Below are positions 27,700 through 36,930 of a DNA stretch of 64,000 nt, one piece after another; the stretch's first letter is position 1; every line of letters begins with the position of its first letter. A program made the position numbers and the translations under genes. Source of the stretch: Saprospiraceae bacterium (GTDB lineage Bacteria > Bacteroidota > Bacteroidia > Chitinophagales > Saprospiraceae). The DNA is taken from assembly GCA_020629035.1 (NCBI GenBank), contig JAHDEC010000005.1, positions 114,026-178,025 on the forward strand. Direction: 5' to 3'. The notes beneath the pieces are model-generated. The model did not search any database. It saw only the letters and a program-made list of their open reading frames with translations, and was not told the origin of the DNA.

Positions 27700-29130
27700 C
27701 TATGATTTGTCACTCCAAACGTGAGGAAAAAATAATTTAAACTTGCTTCCTTTCCCTAACTCCGAGTTGACAGATATCGTTCCCTTATGGGCAGAAATTA
27801 ATGCTTTGACATAACTTAAGCCTAATCCGAAACCTTTAACATCGTGTCTATTACCCGTGTGAACCCTATAAAATTTTTCAAATATTTGTTTTTGCGCTTC
27901 TTTACTCATCCCTACTCCATGATCGGTTATTTCAACGATAAATCCATTTTTAGCATTTTTCGTTTCTACAATTATTTCTGGTGCTTCGGGTGAATATTTT
28001 TCAGCATTGTCTAACAGATTATTCATCATGTTAGCTATATGATTACTATCACCTTGTACTAAATCCTGAGAAGCGTTTAATCTGGCTTCGATACTACCTC
28101 CACGAGAAGAAACCTTCAGATTACTATTCTCAATAGCTCGAGCTATTATATCATGCATGTTAACTTCAGAAATATTCAATTCGAATTCTTTCTTATCAAT
28201 TCTAGCCATTTGCAATACCTTCTCCACTTGGGCTAGCATCCTTCTATTTTCTTGCTTAATGATGTTTGCAAACCGGGTTATTTTATCTTTATTTTCAATG
28301 ATAGTAGGACTTAAAATAGAATCCGAGGCTAAAGAAATAGTCGCAATTGGTGTCTTAAATTCATGGGTCATGTTATTAATAAAGTCCGTTTTCATTTCAG
28401 AGACTTGCTTCTGTCTAAAAACTACATAAATAACATAGCCAAAGCAAAACATAACTAAACCAGTAAACAACAAAGAACACAACAACAAAATCCAGACAGA
28501 AGAAAGTAGAAACGAATTGTATCCTGGGAAAAATAATTTTAGTGAGCCTGGACTAGACTCTCCTTCATCAAATAAATCGATACTAAATTTTGTATTGGTT
28601 AAACCCCGCGTTTCCTTTTTACCAATTTCACTAGATCCACCCTCAATATCTACCACATAGTGGCCATTAACCGAAATAAAGCTTTCTGACGATTTAGAAA
28701 ACACACCATATTCTGCGTTTAATTGTACCCCTTTTGCCTCAAGTCCTTTTTTGAGATACTCATCCAGGCTTTCATTATTTATTTCTTCCAGTTTGGTTTC
28801 TGGATTTATTAGATAGGGTATTTTTTTTAACTCGTTTAGCTCTAGTGGTTTAAAGACTCCACCTGTTTTCTTTTTCATGATTTGCGATACAATCTTATCG
28901 CTTTCGTTAGCAAACAATGATCCTTTGTTTTTGCCAATGATGCTTAAATTTTGAATAGCATCTTCCTCTAGTTTAAGCTTGATTTCTCCTAAGGTTGTAA
29001 ATACTTTGTTCTCAAATTGTTGTTCACCTAACTTAATTTGTCGATTAATCCAGATAAACTGCAATACGGACAAACCTATCATGGCTGTACTCATTAAGAC
29101 TATAATGACCCAAATTCCCCGTTTATTCAT
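27700..29130 (-). CDS. Sensor histidine kinase (RprX-like)
   Basis: 476 residues: transmembrane helices at about 7-28 and 210-237 enclosing a 180-residue periplasmic sensor region with no recognised domain. This is followed by a HisKA domain with phospho-His256 in NNMTHEFKTPIATIS and an ATPase domain with the N box (NMMNNLLDNAEKYSP), GITDHGVGM-type G1 (here EITDHGVGMS) and KGFGLGLSYVK. It is encoded first in the operon, followed by the OmpR-type regulator. The signal sensed cannot be predicted. Confidence 0.93.
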   Translation of the reverse strand: MNKRGIWVIIVLMSTAMIGLSVLQFIWINRQIKLGEQQFENKVFTTLGEIKLKLEEDAIQNLSIIGKNKGSLFANESDKIVSQIMKKKTGGVFKPLELNELKKIPYLINPETKLEEINNESLDEYLKKGLEAKGVQLNAEYGVFSKSSESFISVNGHYVVDIEGGSSEIGKKETRGLTNTKFSIDLFDEGESSPGSLKLFFPGYNSFLLSSVWILLLCSLLFTGLVMFCFGYVIYVVFRQKQVSEMKTDFINNMTHEFKTPIATISLASDSILSPTIIENKDKITRFANIIKQENRRMLAQVEKVLQMARIDKKEFELNISEVNMHDIIARAIENSNLKVSSRGGSIEARLNASQDLVQGDSNHIANMMNNLLDNAEKYSPEAPEIIVETKNAKNGFIVEITDHGVGMSKEAQKQIFEKFYRVHTGNRHDVKGFGLGLSYVKALISAHKGTISVNSELGKGSKFKLFFPHVWSDKS

Positions 29131-29289
29131 GCTTTATCTATATTAAACTAATCATTCGTTATCAGTCCCTCCACTCAGGCTTTTCTTAAAAGTATTAGAA
29201 CGTTTAACCCAAGCTATATTAGTACTATGATAATGAAATAATAGTTTAAATCTAAACTTGTTTATCATTTAATTAAGATATTGTGCTCC

Positions 29290-29694
29290 ATGCAAAAAAT
29301 AGAGCATATAGGTATTGCTGTTAAAGATTTAGAAAAGAGCGAAGCACTTTTTTCTTTGCTTTTTGGTAATGGACCTTATAAAAGAGAAATGGTCGAAAGT
29401 CAAGCTGTCAATACGTCTTTTTTTAAAAATGGACCAAATAAAATTGAACTTTTACAAGGTACTTCTGATGATAGTATTATTAGTAAATTTGTGGCCAAGA
29501 AAGGAGAAGGTATACACCACATTGCATTTGCTGTTATGGATATAAAACTTGAAATGGCTCGTTTGCAAGAAGCAGGTTTTAAGCTACTTCATGAAGAACC
29601 GATTCCTGGCGCTGATAATAAATTAATTTGTTTCCTACATCCAAAATCATCCAACGGAGTCTTGATTGAACTTTGTCAAGACATAAAATCATAA
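29290..29694 (+). CDS. mce: Methylmalonyl-CoA epimerase
   Basis: 134 residues of a vicinal-oxygen-chelate fold enzyme interconverting the R and S forms of methylmalonyl-CoA in propionate metabolism. Metal ligands are visible as His in EHIGIAVKD, His in IHHIAFAVMDI and Glu near the C-terminus in GVLIELCQ. The ATG at 29290 is chosen; a TTG at 29281 would add only three residues. It is followed by a TSUP transporter gene with no gap (stop then ATG). Confidence 0.9.
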   Translation: MQKIEHIGIAVKDLEKSEALFSLLFGNGPYKREMVESQAVNTSFFKNGPNKIELLQGTSDDSIISKFVAKKGEGIHHIAFAVMDIKLEMARLQEAGFKLLHEEPIPGADNKLICFLHPKSSNGVLIELCQDIKS

Positions 29695-30456
29695 ATGGGA
29701 TTAGAGTTATTCGACTATATTATTATTCTTATTGGCGGTTTCGTAGCAGGAATCATTAATGTACTAGCTGGTTTTGGTTCTATCATTACCCTTAGTTTAT
29801 ACATTGAGCTTATAGGTCTTCCTGGGAATATTGCCAATGCTACGAATCGGGTAAATGTACTGGCTATGAATTTATCTTCCAGCTATGTCTTTTACCGTAA
29901 AAAGGTGCTGAATATTAATAACAGTATGCTCATTTTCGGAGCATTGATTTTAGGGGCAATGGTCGGAGTAGGTATTGCTTTGAATATCTCCAGTGAGCAG
30001 TTTAAAGGTGTATTTAAATATCTCTTAATTCTATGCTTAGCCGTGGTTTTAATAAAACCTTCTAGACTGATTAAATCAGAAAGTGCCTTAGTTTCACTTC
30101 CTAAATGGTTTGTATTATTCCTATTCTTTCTTGCAGGAATATATGGTGGTTTTATCCAAATGGGAATAGGCGTATTTATTTTAGTGCTCACAGTTGCCTT
30201 AACAAGTTTTGATCTTATCAAATCTAATGCTTTCAAGACATTTTCCATTGGCGTTTACACCATGATTGTCCTGGGTATTTTTGCCAGCCAAGGATTGATT
30301 GATTGGAAAGCTGGAGCACTTATGGCTTTGGGTCAGGCAAGTGGTGGATACTTTGGGGCTACATTTGCTTCCAATTCTCCCAACGCTAATAAATGGGCTT
30401 ACAGAATGCTTATATTCGTCATTGTATTAGCCCTAATTAAAGCCTTCTTTTTCTAA
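29695..30456 (+). CDS. TSUP (TauE/SafE)-family transporter
   Basis: 253 residues with about seven to eight hydrophobic helices and the duplicated family pattern: GGFVAGIINVLAGFGSII near the N-terminus and GIYGGFIQMGIGVFILVL in the second half. TSUP proteins move sulfite, sulfonates or other small anions. The substrate here is unknown, and the neighbouring mce gene does not settle it. ATG immediately follows the mce stop. Confidence 0.88.
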   Translation: MGLELFDYIIILIGGFVAGIINVLAGFGSIITLSLYIELIGLPGNIANATNRVNVLAMNLSSSYVFYRKKVLNINNSMLIFGALILGAMVGVGIALNISSEQFKGVFKYLLILCLAVVLIKPSRLIKSESALVSLPKWFVLFLFFLAGIYGGFIQMGIGVFILVLTVALTSFDLIKSNAFKTFSIGVYTMIVLGIFASQGLIDWKAGALMALGQASGGYFGATFASNSPNANKWAYRMLIFVIVLALIKAFFF

Positions 30457-30487
30457 CTATTTTTTTTGTTAATCCTAATGTTACATT

Positions 30488-32143
30488 ATGAGATTTATTC
30501 TTTTAATTGGTTCAATATTGTCCCTAATCCAAATTCCCTGCTCAGTGAAATCACAATCAAGCATCATAACCATAGGTTTAGAATCAAGACATGCTAATGT
30601 CGATAAAATAACCACTTGTAAACCTTCTACTTTTACCAAGGTTTTAGAAACTGCTTTAGCATCCATTCCTGATGGTGGAATCATAAATGTTCTTGATGGA
30701 ACTTACCATTTAAATCAAACCATTAAACTAAGATCTAAACAATCGATTATAGGTCAAGGCTCAGAAACTAACCTATTGTTAAGCGAGAATTTTACCGCCT
30801 TTCAAATAGAAGCAAATGATAAAACTAAAGCCGAAGACATATCCATACAACACTTAAAAATCACGGTTAATAATCAACGATACAACCAAAATATCTTTCA
30901 TTTCAAAGCAGGTAATGGAACTGAAACTTTTATACAAAACAATCGGATAAGCAATCTAAATATAGATTATGTAAACTCAGTTGATCGAATAAAACTCATT
31001 CAGTTATTAAGTAATAAAAGTGCATTTATTAGGGATAACACTATTGCAGATATAGAAATTAGTTTTGCAAAAGCAAACCATATAGAACTAATCGATTTAT
31101 TGTCTAATGGGAAAATAAAAAACAATGACTTTAGCCATATAAATTTGCTGAAAATCGGTGCATATAATGATGCAATGACTCCTGGCTATGGATTACGATT
31201 GGTCACGGGAAAGCCCAAAGCATCCCTGCTCAACAATTCTTTTTCCAACCTTCGTTTTCCACCGTTAGAAAAAGGCATTTATGTCTCATTAGGAAGCAAT
31301 GAAACTTCTTCAGGAGCTAAGGATTCATGGATAAATAATAATCGGTTTACAGACTTATATTTTGAAGGGTATAAGGTAGGTATCAGCTTTAATAAAATGA
31401 ATGATGTAGAACTGTATAGTTTTAATCATAACATGTTTAGAGATATTATTCTTCAAACTAAAGCCTACTCTGTAGTGGGTATCGATAATATATTTGGTAA
31501 AGGAAATTCATTCCTTTATTGTCATGTTTATGATTGGCATAAAAAAAACAAATCTACTGGAACACATATTATTAGGGTCAGCAAAAATGCTAGATATACC
31601 TACATAAATAATCCAAGAATATTCATTGACTTTGTTGAAGATAAAGGAAATAAAACCACTTGGATATGCAATGGTACTAACAGTCAATTCCAACAAAACT
31701 CAAGCATCAATAAAACAAGTCAGCTATTTTTATTTGATAATACAAATGGTGATTCTCCCATCAAATCCGAGAGACACATCGCTAAAATTAACAGCCTTAA
31801 ACAAGCTGAAGGAAATAGTCTTCAGTTTTACACCCTAGATCCAAATAATGAATTCAGTAAAAAATTAGTTATCGATCAACAGGGAAATACGATTATCAAA
31901 AACCAATTAACCATTGAAGATTTACCTTCATTTACTGATGGACAAATGTTAGTTGCCAAATCAAATACTGTCGGACGAATTAACAACAAACAACTAAAAG
32001 AAAATTTAGGGATCGCAGCAGTAGAAAATCAGATTAACGATATTGAACTAAATCAAAAAGAGACCCTACAAAACTTAGAAGAAAGACTCGTTATTTTAGA
32101 AGCATACATTCACCAATTAGAACAACAAATAAACGCTCAATAA
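30488..32143 (+). CDS. Exported right-handed beta-helix protein with a coiled-coil end
   Basis: 551 residues. The signal peptide ends in SVKSQ, with Gln expected at the mature N-terminus. Residues of about 55-430 form a pectate-lyase-like beta-helix: IPDGGIINVLDGTYHLNQTIKL with the typical DGTY opening, then repeated short strands with Asn ladders (IRDNTIADIEI, INNNRFTDLYF). Near 450-510 the text resembles tail-fibre or peptidase-S74-type heads (KLVIDQQGNTIIKNQLTIEDLP). The last 45 residues are a coiled coil. No catalytic residues of polysaccharide lyases are obvious and there is no T9SS domain. Function is unknown, perhaps a surface glycan-binding protein. Confidence 0.72.
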   Translation: MRFILLIGSILSLIQIPCSVKSQSSIITIGLESRHANVDKITTCKPSTFTKVLETALASIPDGGIINVLDGTYHLNQTIKLRSKQSIIGQGSETNLLLSENFTAFQIEANDKTKAEDISIQHLKITVNNQRYNQNIFHFKAGNGTETFIQNNRISNLNIDYVNSVDRIKLIQLLSNKSAFIRDNTIADIEISFAKANHIELIDLLSNGKIKNNDFSHINLLKIGAYNDAMTPGYGLRLVTGKPKASLLNNSFSNLRFPPLEKGIYVSLGSNETSSGAKDSWINNNRFTDLYFEGYKVGISFNKMNDVELYSFNHNMFRDIILQTKAYSVVGIDNIFGKGNSFLYCHVYDWHKKNKSTGTHIIRVSKNARYTYINNPRIFIDFVEDKGNKTTWICNGTNSQFQQNSSINKTSQLFLFDNTNGDSPIKSERHIAKINSLKQAEGNSLQFYTLDPNNEFSKKLVIDQQGNTIIKNQLTIEDLPSFTDGQMLVAKSNTVGRINNKQLKENLGIAAVENQINDIELNQKETLQNLEERLVILEAYIHQLEQQINAQ

Positions 32144-32146
32144 TTC

Positions 32147-35100
32147 ATGGCAGCTATTAAAAATCAGAAATACCAAACAGCCTATGACCAATTAAATGAG
32201 GCACAGAAAACTGCTGTAAATAGTGTCGAAGGACCTGTTATGGTGGTAGCTGGCCCAGGTACAGGTAAGACCCAAATTCTCGCCTTAAGGGTTTGCAATA
32301 TTTTATTGACGCAGGAGGTTTCTAGGTATAATATTCTATGCCTAACCTTTACCGATGCTGGGACAGTAGCCATGCGACAAAGACTTATCCAGTTTCTGGG
32401 GCCAGAAGCTTACGATATCCCCATTTTTACCTACCACGCTTTTTGCAACAAAATCATTGCTGAAAATTCAGAATACTTTGGTAATTACCGGGCTCTACAA
32501 GCACTGTCAGATCTAGAAAGTGTGGATGTTTACCAGTCTATTATTGATCAGTTTGATGATGATCACAAACTCAAGCGCTTTAAAGGCAATATTTACTTTG
32601 ATCATCCAAGACTCAAAGATCTTTTTAAGCGGATGAAACAAGAAGGATGGACCACCGAATGGTTTGTCAATCAAATCGAAAAATTCAGAGCTGAAGAACC
32701 TTATTCCGAAGAAGGGGCCAAGAAATTTTTCTACCAAAGAAAATATAAAGAGTTCCAAAAAGGAGACAAAAAAGATTCGGCTTTTATAAAACATGATGAA
32801 CATTGTGACACCCTAATCGCAGCAGCAAAAGAGTTTAATACTTACGAAAAAGAAATGCATAAGCGCGAACGCTTCGATTACCAAGATATGATCCAATGGG
32901 TAGTCAAAGCATTCAAACAATTTCCTGATTTAAAATCCGATTATCAAGAGCAATTTCAATACATACTAGCCGATGAGTATCAAGATACAAATGGTATTCA
33001 AAACGAGTTGCTGATGCTGCTGGCTGATTATTGGGAAAGCCCTAATCTATTTGTTGTCGGTGATGATGACCAATCCATCTATCGATTTCAAGGTGCTTCA
33101 ATGAAAAATATTGTTGATTTTACGGAGAAGTACCAGCCAAAAATGATTGTACTTAAAAACAATTATCGATCTAGTCAAAACATCTTAGATGCTTCTATGG
33201 CATCCATAGATAATAATGTAGATAGGCTTGTAAATTCCTTCGAAGGTTTAGACAAAAACTTAATTGCCTCAAACGATAAAGTATTAAAAGGCCCAAAAGT
33301 AAAAGCACTCCAATTTGATAATATCTACAAGGAAGAAGCCGCCATTTTAGCTGCGATAAAGAACTGGCAGCAATCAGATGTCGCTTTAAACGAATGTGCT
33401 ATCATGTATAGAAGCCATAGTCAGATTGCCGATCTTGTCAATGTACTAACTAAAGAAAATATACCCATTAAGCTAAAGCGTCGAGTAAACGCACTTGAGC
33501 AAAGCATCGTAAAATCTCTCTTAAATATATTGCACCTAATAGATGCGATTTATCATGGCCGAAATACCATCGACGAATATCTATATCCTGTTATGTATTT
33601 GCCTGCTTTTGGACTTAATATTAATAGCATGCATGCCCTTGCTTTGGCCCTAAAAAACAACGAAAAAAGTAGCTGGTTTAAAATCATAGGTAATAAGGCT
33701 TTAGTAGAAGAAATTGTGCCTGAACAAGCAGCAGAAATTCACCACTTTTACGAAAAACTTAATCACTGGGTTAAAGAGTACAATTGCCAAACCATACAGG
33801 TTTTGATAGAAACAATTCTTAATGATAGTGGAATACTCAAAGATGCACTAAGTGCAAATGACAACTATTTTAATCTACAACTCATACAGACTTTTTTCGA
33901 TCATTTTAAAGAGCAAACAGCTGCAAATCCCACCATGGCATTACACGAACATCTTGATAACATACACAAGATGACTGAAAACAACATTGGCCTACCCCTA
34001 AATCAGGTAATACAAAACGAAAATGGGGTCCTTTTTACCACCCTACATTCTTCTAAGGGTTTAGAATTTGAAAAGGTTTGGATGATGGGTAATACCCGAG
34101 ACAAATGGGAAGCTAAACGATCCAATAATCTTTCGTTTAATATCCCTCACTCAGTCATGGAAGCGAATGAAGATTTAGAGGATGATGAACGACGACTGTT
34201 TTATGTGGGTATGACTAGAGCTAAATCTAACTTGTATATTTCGTACAGTAAAATGAAATCAGAAGATGCAACTAAAGAATTAGAACCTTCTAAATTTTTA
34301 GTAGAGTTGCTAGAAAGTGGCAAAATTGAACATCAAGAAATAACCATTCCTGAAGCAGAAGCAGCTAGTTATTTATCTAAGCGGTTAATCTCGGTTGAAA
34401 TCCCAGAAAAAGATTGGCTTGACAGTTCGCGGATTAATATGGCCCTCGAGTCTTTTAAAATGAATCCAACAGACTTAAATAAATACCTCGCTTGCCCGAT
34501 TAGATTCTACTACGAAAACATTTTACGTGTTCCTTCAGCCAGAAGAGAAAGTATGGGTTTTGGATTAGCCATTCACCAAGCACTAGAACTTTATCTAAAG
34601 CAATATCAAAAAGACAAAACCGTGGGTGTAGATCTAATGATCGAATTGTTTGAAACAGCAATGGGCAAATATAGATCTCACTTTACGGAGAAAGAATTTA
34701 AAAACAGAATGACCTTTGGAAAACGTAATCTATTAAGCTACTTCAAGGAATATAAAGAAAGTTGGGATTTGCCTAAGCATATGATGTTTGAGCACAAAGT
34801 AATTTTGGCAAACTACCAAGGAGTTCCGGTATCAGGTATGATAGATAGAATCGACCAATACAAAGATTATTTATATGTCATAGATTATAAAACGGGGAAT
34901 GCAGACAGTGGCTTCTTAAATAAAAAATTGAAAGAAGGAAACGAAGAAAAAGAGGAGATAGGTGGTGATTATTGGAGACAAATGGTGTTTTACAAAATTC
35001 TTACAGACAACGACCCAAGACTAAATCATAAAATGACCTCTGGAGAGGTAAATATGCTTGAGCAGAAAAAAGATGGTTCATTTAAAAGGAAGAAATACAC

Positions 35101-35239
35101 CATAAGCCCTAAGGATGAAGCGCTATTAAGTAAGCAAATCACGGAATCGTACAAGCAGATTATGAATCATGAATTTAGAGAAGGCTGCAATGAAGACACC
35201 TGTCATTGGTGCAGTTTTCTAAATAATAAGGCTAATTAG
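32147..35239 (+). CDS. UvrD-type helicase fused to a PD-(D/E)XK nuclease domain
   Basis: 1030 residues. The N-terminal superfamily 1 helicase has Walker A VAGPGTGKTQ (residues 34-43), motif II DEYQDTN, motif III VVGDDDQSIYRFQGA, motif V LHSSKGLEFEKVW and motif VI LFYVGMTRAK. The C-terminal AddB/RecB-type nuclease has VSGMIDRIDQ and YVIDYKTG (Asp and Lys of the catalytic core). Four cysteines (CPIRFYYE and CNEDTCHWC) are placed as in the iron-sulfur cluster of AddB-type nucleases. This suggests double-strand break processing in one polypeptide. The stop interlocks with that of radA. Confidence 0.88.
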   Translation: MAAIKNQKYQTAYDQLNEAQKTAVNSVEGPVMVVAGPGTGKTQILALRVCNILLTQEVSRYNILCLTFTDAGTVAMRQRLIQFLGPEAYDIPIFTYHAFCNKIIAENSEYFGNYRALQALSDLESVDVYQSIIDQFDDDHKLKRFKGNIYFDHPRLKDLFKRMKQEGWTTEWFVNQIEKFRAEEPYSEEGAKKFFYQRKYKEFQKGDKKDSAFIKHDEHCDTLIAAAKEFNTYEKEMHKRERFDYQDMIQWVVKAFKQFPDLKSDYQEQFQYILADEYQDTNGIQNELLMLLADYWESPNLFVVGDDDQSIYRFQGASMKNIVDFTEKYQPKMIVLKNNYRSSQNILDASMASIDNNVDRLVNSFEGLDKNLIASNDKVLKGPKVKALQFDNIYKEEAAILAAIKNWQQSDVALNECAIMYRSHSQIADLVNVLTKENIPIKLKRRVNALEQSIVKSLLNILHLIDAIYHGRNTIDEYLYPVMYLPAFGLNINSMHALALALKNNEKSSWFKIIGNKALVEEIVPEQAAEIHHFYEKLNHWVKEYNCQTIQVLIETILNDSGILKDALSANDNYFNLQLIQTFFDHFKEQTAANPTMALHEHLDNIHKMTENNIGLPLNQVIQNENGVLFTTLHSSKGLEFEKVWMMGNTRDKWEAKRSNNLSFNIPHSVMEANEDLEDDERRLFYVGMTRAKSNLYISYSKMKSEDATKELEPSKFLVELLESGKIEHQEITIPEAEAASYLSKRLISVEIPEKDWLDSSRINMALESFKMNPTDLNKYLACPIRFYYENILRVPSARRESMGFGLAIHQALELYLKQYQKDKTVGVDLMIELFETAMGKYRSHFTEKEFKNRMTFGKRNLLSYFKEYKESWDLPKHMMFEHKVILANYQGVPVSGMIDRIDQYKDYLYVIDYKTGNADSGFLNKKLKEGNEEKEEIGGDYWRQMVFYKILTDNDPRLNHKMTSGEVNMLEQKKDGSFKRKKYTISPKDEALLSKQITESYKQIMNHEFREGCNEDTCHWCSFLNNKAN

Positions 35240-36600
35240 GAAAATACATGATGGATTAAATCTTCGATTTTACTCAATGCTACAATTTCCACATTAAATT
35301 TGGATTGGTCTAGACCTTTTGAATTGTACTTAGAGATATAAATTTTATCAAAACCCAAACGATCCGCTTCAGCCACTCGTTGTTCGATTCTGTGCACTGC
35401 CCGTATTTCACCTGTTAGACCTAGCTCAGCCGCAAAACAGTTCTTAGAAGACACATGGATGTCATTAAGCGAAGAGATAAGCGCTACAGCCACGGATAAA
35501 TCCAAGGAAGGATCCATGACCTTGATGCCTCCAGCAATGTTTAAAAACACATCTTGATTACCGAATGGCAAGCCTGCTCTCTTTTCTAAAACAGCTAAGA
35601 GCATACTTAATCTTCTCAAATCAAAACCAGTTGCCGAACGTTGAGGTGTTCCATAAACCGCTCTACTAACTAAAGCTTGTGTTTCTAAAAGTAAGGGCCG
35701 CCCGCCGTTTATTGTCGAAGCTACAGCTGCTCCACTCAGGTCTTCATCACTTTGAGATAACAATAACTCTGACGGATTGCTTACAATTCTTAGACCTCCA
35801 TTAAACATCTCATAAATACCCAACTCATCCGTAGAACCAAATCTGTTTTTTAGTGACCTTAGAATACGGTAACTATAATTTTTATCTCCCTCAAATTGTA
35901 AAACCGTATCCACCACGTGCTCTAGTAATTTAGGACCAGCGATCGAACCTTCCTTATTAATATGTCCTATGATAAATATCGGAATGTTGTTTTCTTTAGC
36001 AAATCGTTGCAATTCATTAGTGCATTCTCTCACTTGAGCAATAGATCCTGGAGAAGACTCTAAAAAAGGTGTAGCTACCGTCTGGATACTATCTATGATT
36101 AACAATTCAGGAGCTAAAGTTCTTGCCTCTTTGAGGATGTTACTTAAGTTAGTTTCAGAGTAGATAAAGCAACTGGTTGATTTGTCCGAAATCCTAGTGG
36201 CTCTCATTTTAATCTGAGCTGCACTTTCTTCTCCCGAAACATACAAGACCTTTTTATTAAGTCTTGTAGTCATCTGCAGGAGCAGCGTAGATTTGCCAAT
36301 GCCGGGTTCCCCTCCTATCAGAATTAAGGAACCTGGAACCAAACCACCACCTAATACACGATTTAGTTCTTGATCTCCTAAATCCAATCGTTGGTAGTGC
36401 TCATTTTCTATATCCTGTAAGTTTAGAGGCTTATGTTTGGTCGCGCTGTTATCTTGCCAGATCTCTTTCTTTTGTTCGGCTTTGGATTTTTTTTGTACAA
36501 CTTCTTCGATTAAAGTGTTCCACTCGTTACATGAAGAACACTTACCCATCCATTTGTGAAATGATGATTGACAGTTACTACAGATGTATTGTGTTTTCAT
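35236..36600 (-). CDS. radA: DNA repair protein RadA
   Basis: 454 residues of the RadA/Sms branch-migration helicase. An N-terminal C4 zinc finger (CSNCQSSFHKWMGKCSSC) is followed by a RecA-like ATPase with Walker A GGEPGIGKST, the RadA-specific KNRFG motif, and a C-terminal Lon-protease-like domain (ETQALVSRAVYGTPQRSATG, AVALISSL). The ATG at 36600 is preferred over a TTG nine bases upstream. It is convergent with the helicase-nuclease gene, which also acts in recombination. Confidence 0.95.
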   Translation of the reverse strand: MKTQYICSNCQSSFHKWMGKCSSCNEWNTLIEEVVQKKSKAEQKKEIWQDNSATKHKPLNLQDIENEHYQRLDLGDQELNRVLGGGLVPGSLILIGGEPGIGKSTLLLQMTTRLNKKVLYVSGEESAAQIKMRATRISDKSTSCFIYSETNLSNILKEARTLAPELLIIDSIQTVATPFLESSPGSIAQVRECTNELQRFAKENNIPIFIIGHINKEGSIAGPKLLEHVVDTVLQFEGDKNYSYRILRSLKNRFGSTDELGIYEMFNGGLRIVSNPSELLLSQSDEDLSGAAVASTINGGRPLLLETQALVSRAVYGTPQRSATGFDLRRLSMLLAVLEKRAGLPFGNQDVFLNIAGGIKVMDPSLDLSVAVALISSLNDIHVSSKNCFAAELGLTGEIRAVHRIEQRVAEADRLGFDKIYISKYNSKGLDQSKFNVEIVALSKIEDLIHHVFS

Positions 36601-36622
36601 ATTGACCAAATATTAGAATACA

Positions 36623-36630
36623 CAAAGCTA
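36623..36630 (-). promoter_or_regulatory. Promoter -7 box for radA
   Basis: The minus strand reads TAGCTTTG, exactly TAnnTTTG, 23 bases upstream of the radA ATG. On the opposite strand TTATTTTG (36632-36639) begins two bases away and may be the -7 box of the RNA described next. Confidence 0.6.
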
Positions 36631-36760
36631 ATTATTTTGAAATGTTAGTACGTCACAATATTATTTCAGAAATAATTAAAAAATTAAAACTTCGCACATA
36701 GTTGATTGTCAACTAGTTACAACGAATTTAAAAATTAATGAAAAAAATGTGAAAAAAAAA

Positions 36761-36930
36761 TGTGACCTACCGATAAAACCACGTCTTAAGGTCAGGAAAG
36801 GTATTTCTTTCCTCGGCTAAGCAAATAGTTTTCTATTTAAATAAAGATTGGAAGACAGTTTTATATTGTTTTCAATTGGTTTTTTGGGGTTATGCAGGGT
36901 CCAACTTACGTTGGAACCCTGTTTTTTTTA
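36761..36930 (+). ncRNA. Candidate structured non-coding RNA ending in a strong terminator
   Basis: No coding frame on the plus strand explains this spacer between radA and the TraR-like gene. It folds well by eye: a long-range helix GATAAAACC (36772-36780) with GGTTTTTTG-rich 36878-36887 encloses hairpins AGGAAAG/CTTTCCT (near 36795-36814), AAATAG-TTTT-CTATTT (36822-36837) and ATTGGAAGACAG/TTGTTTTCAAT (36847-36876). It ends in the terminator at 36895-36929. The 5' end is uncertain. A possible -7 box at 36632-36639 would give about 285 bases. Candidates include a 6S-like RNA or a small regulatory RNA, but I cannot assign a family. Bases 36601-36760 otherwise hold only promoter sequence. Confidence 0.5.
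36895..36929 (+). terminator. Strong rho-independent terminator on the plus strand
   Basis: CAGGGTCCAAC pairs with GTTGGAACCCTG (one bulged A) around TTAC, followed by eight T. The T run exists only on the plus strand, where no protein gene lies upstream. It therefore implies a plus-strand RNA. The T run also overlaps the stop of the convergent TraR-like gene. Confidence 0.85.

Noticed and set aside
36761..36930. tmRNA, RNase P RNA or SRP RNA in the radA spacer
   Set aside because: No tRNA-like ends or tag frame, no RNase P core such as GAGGAAAGTC, and no SRP apical GGAAG...GCAGCC motif.
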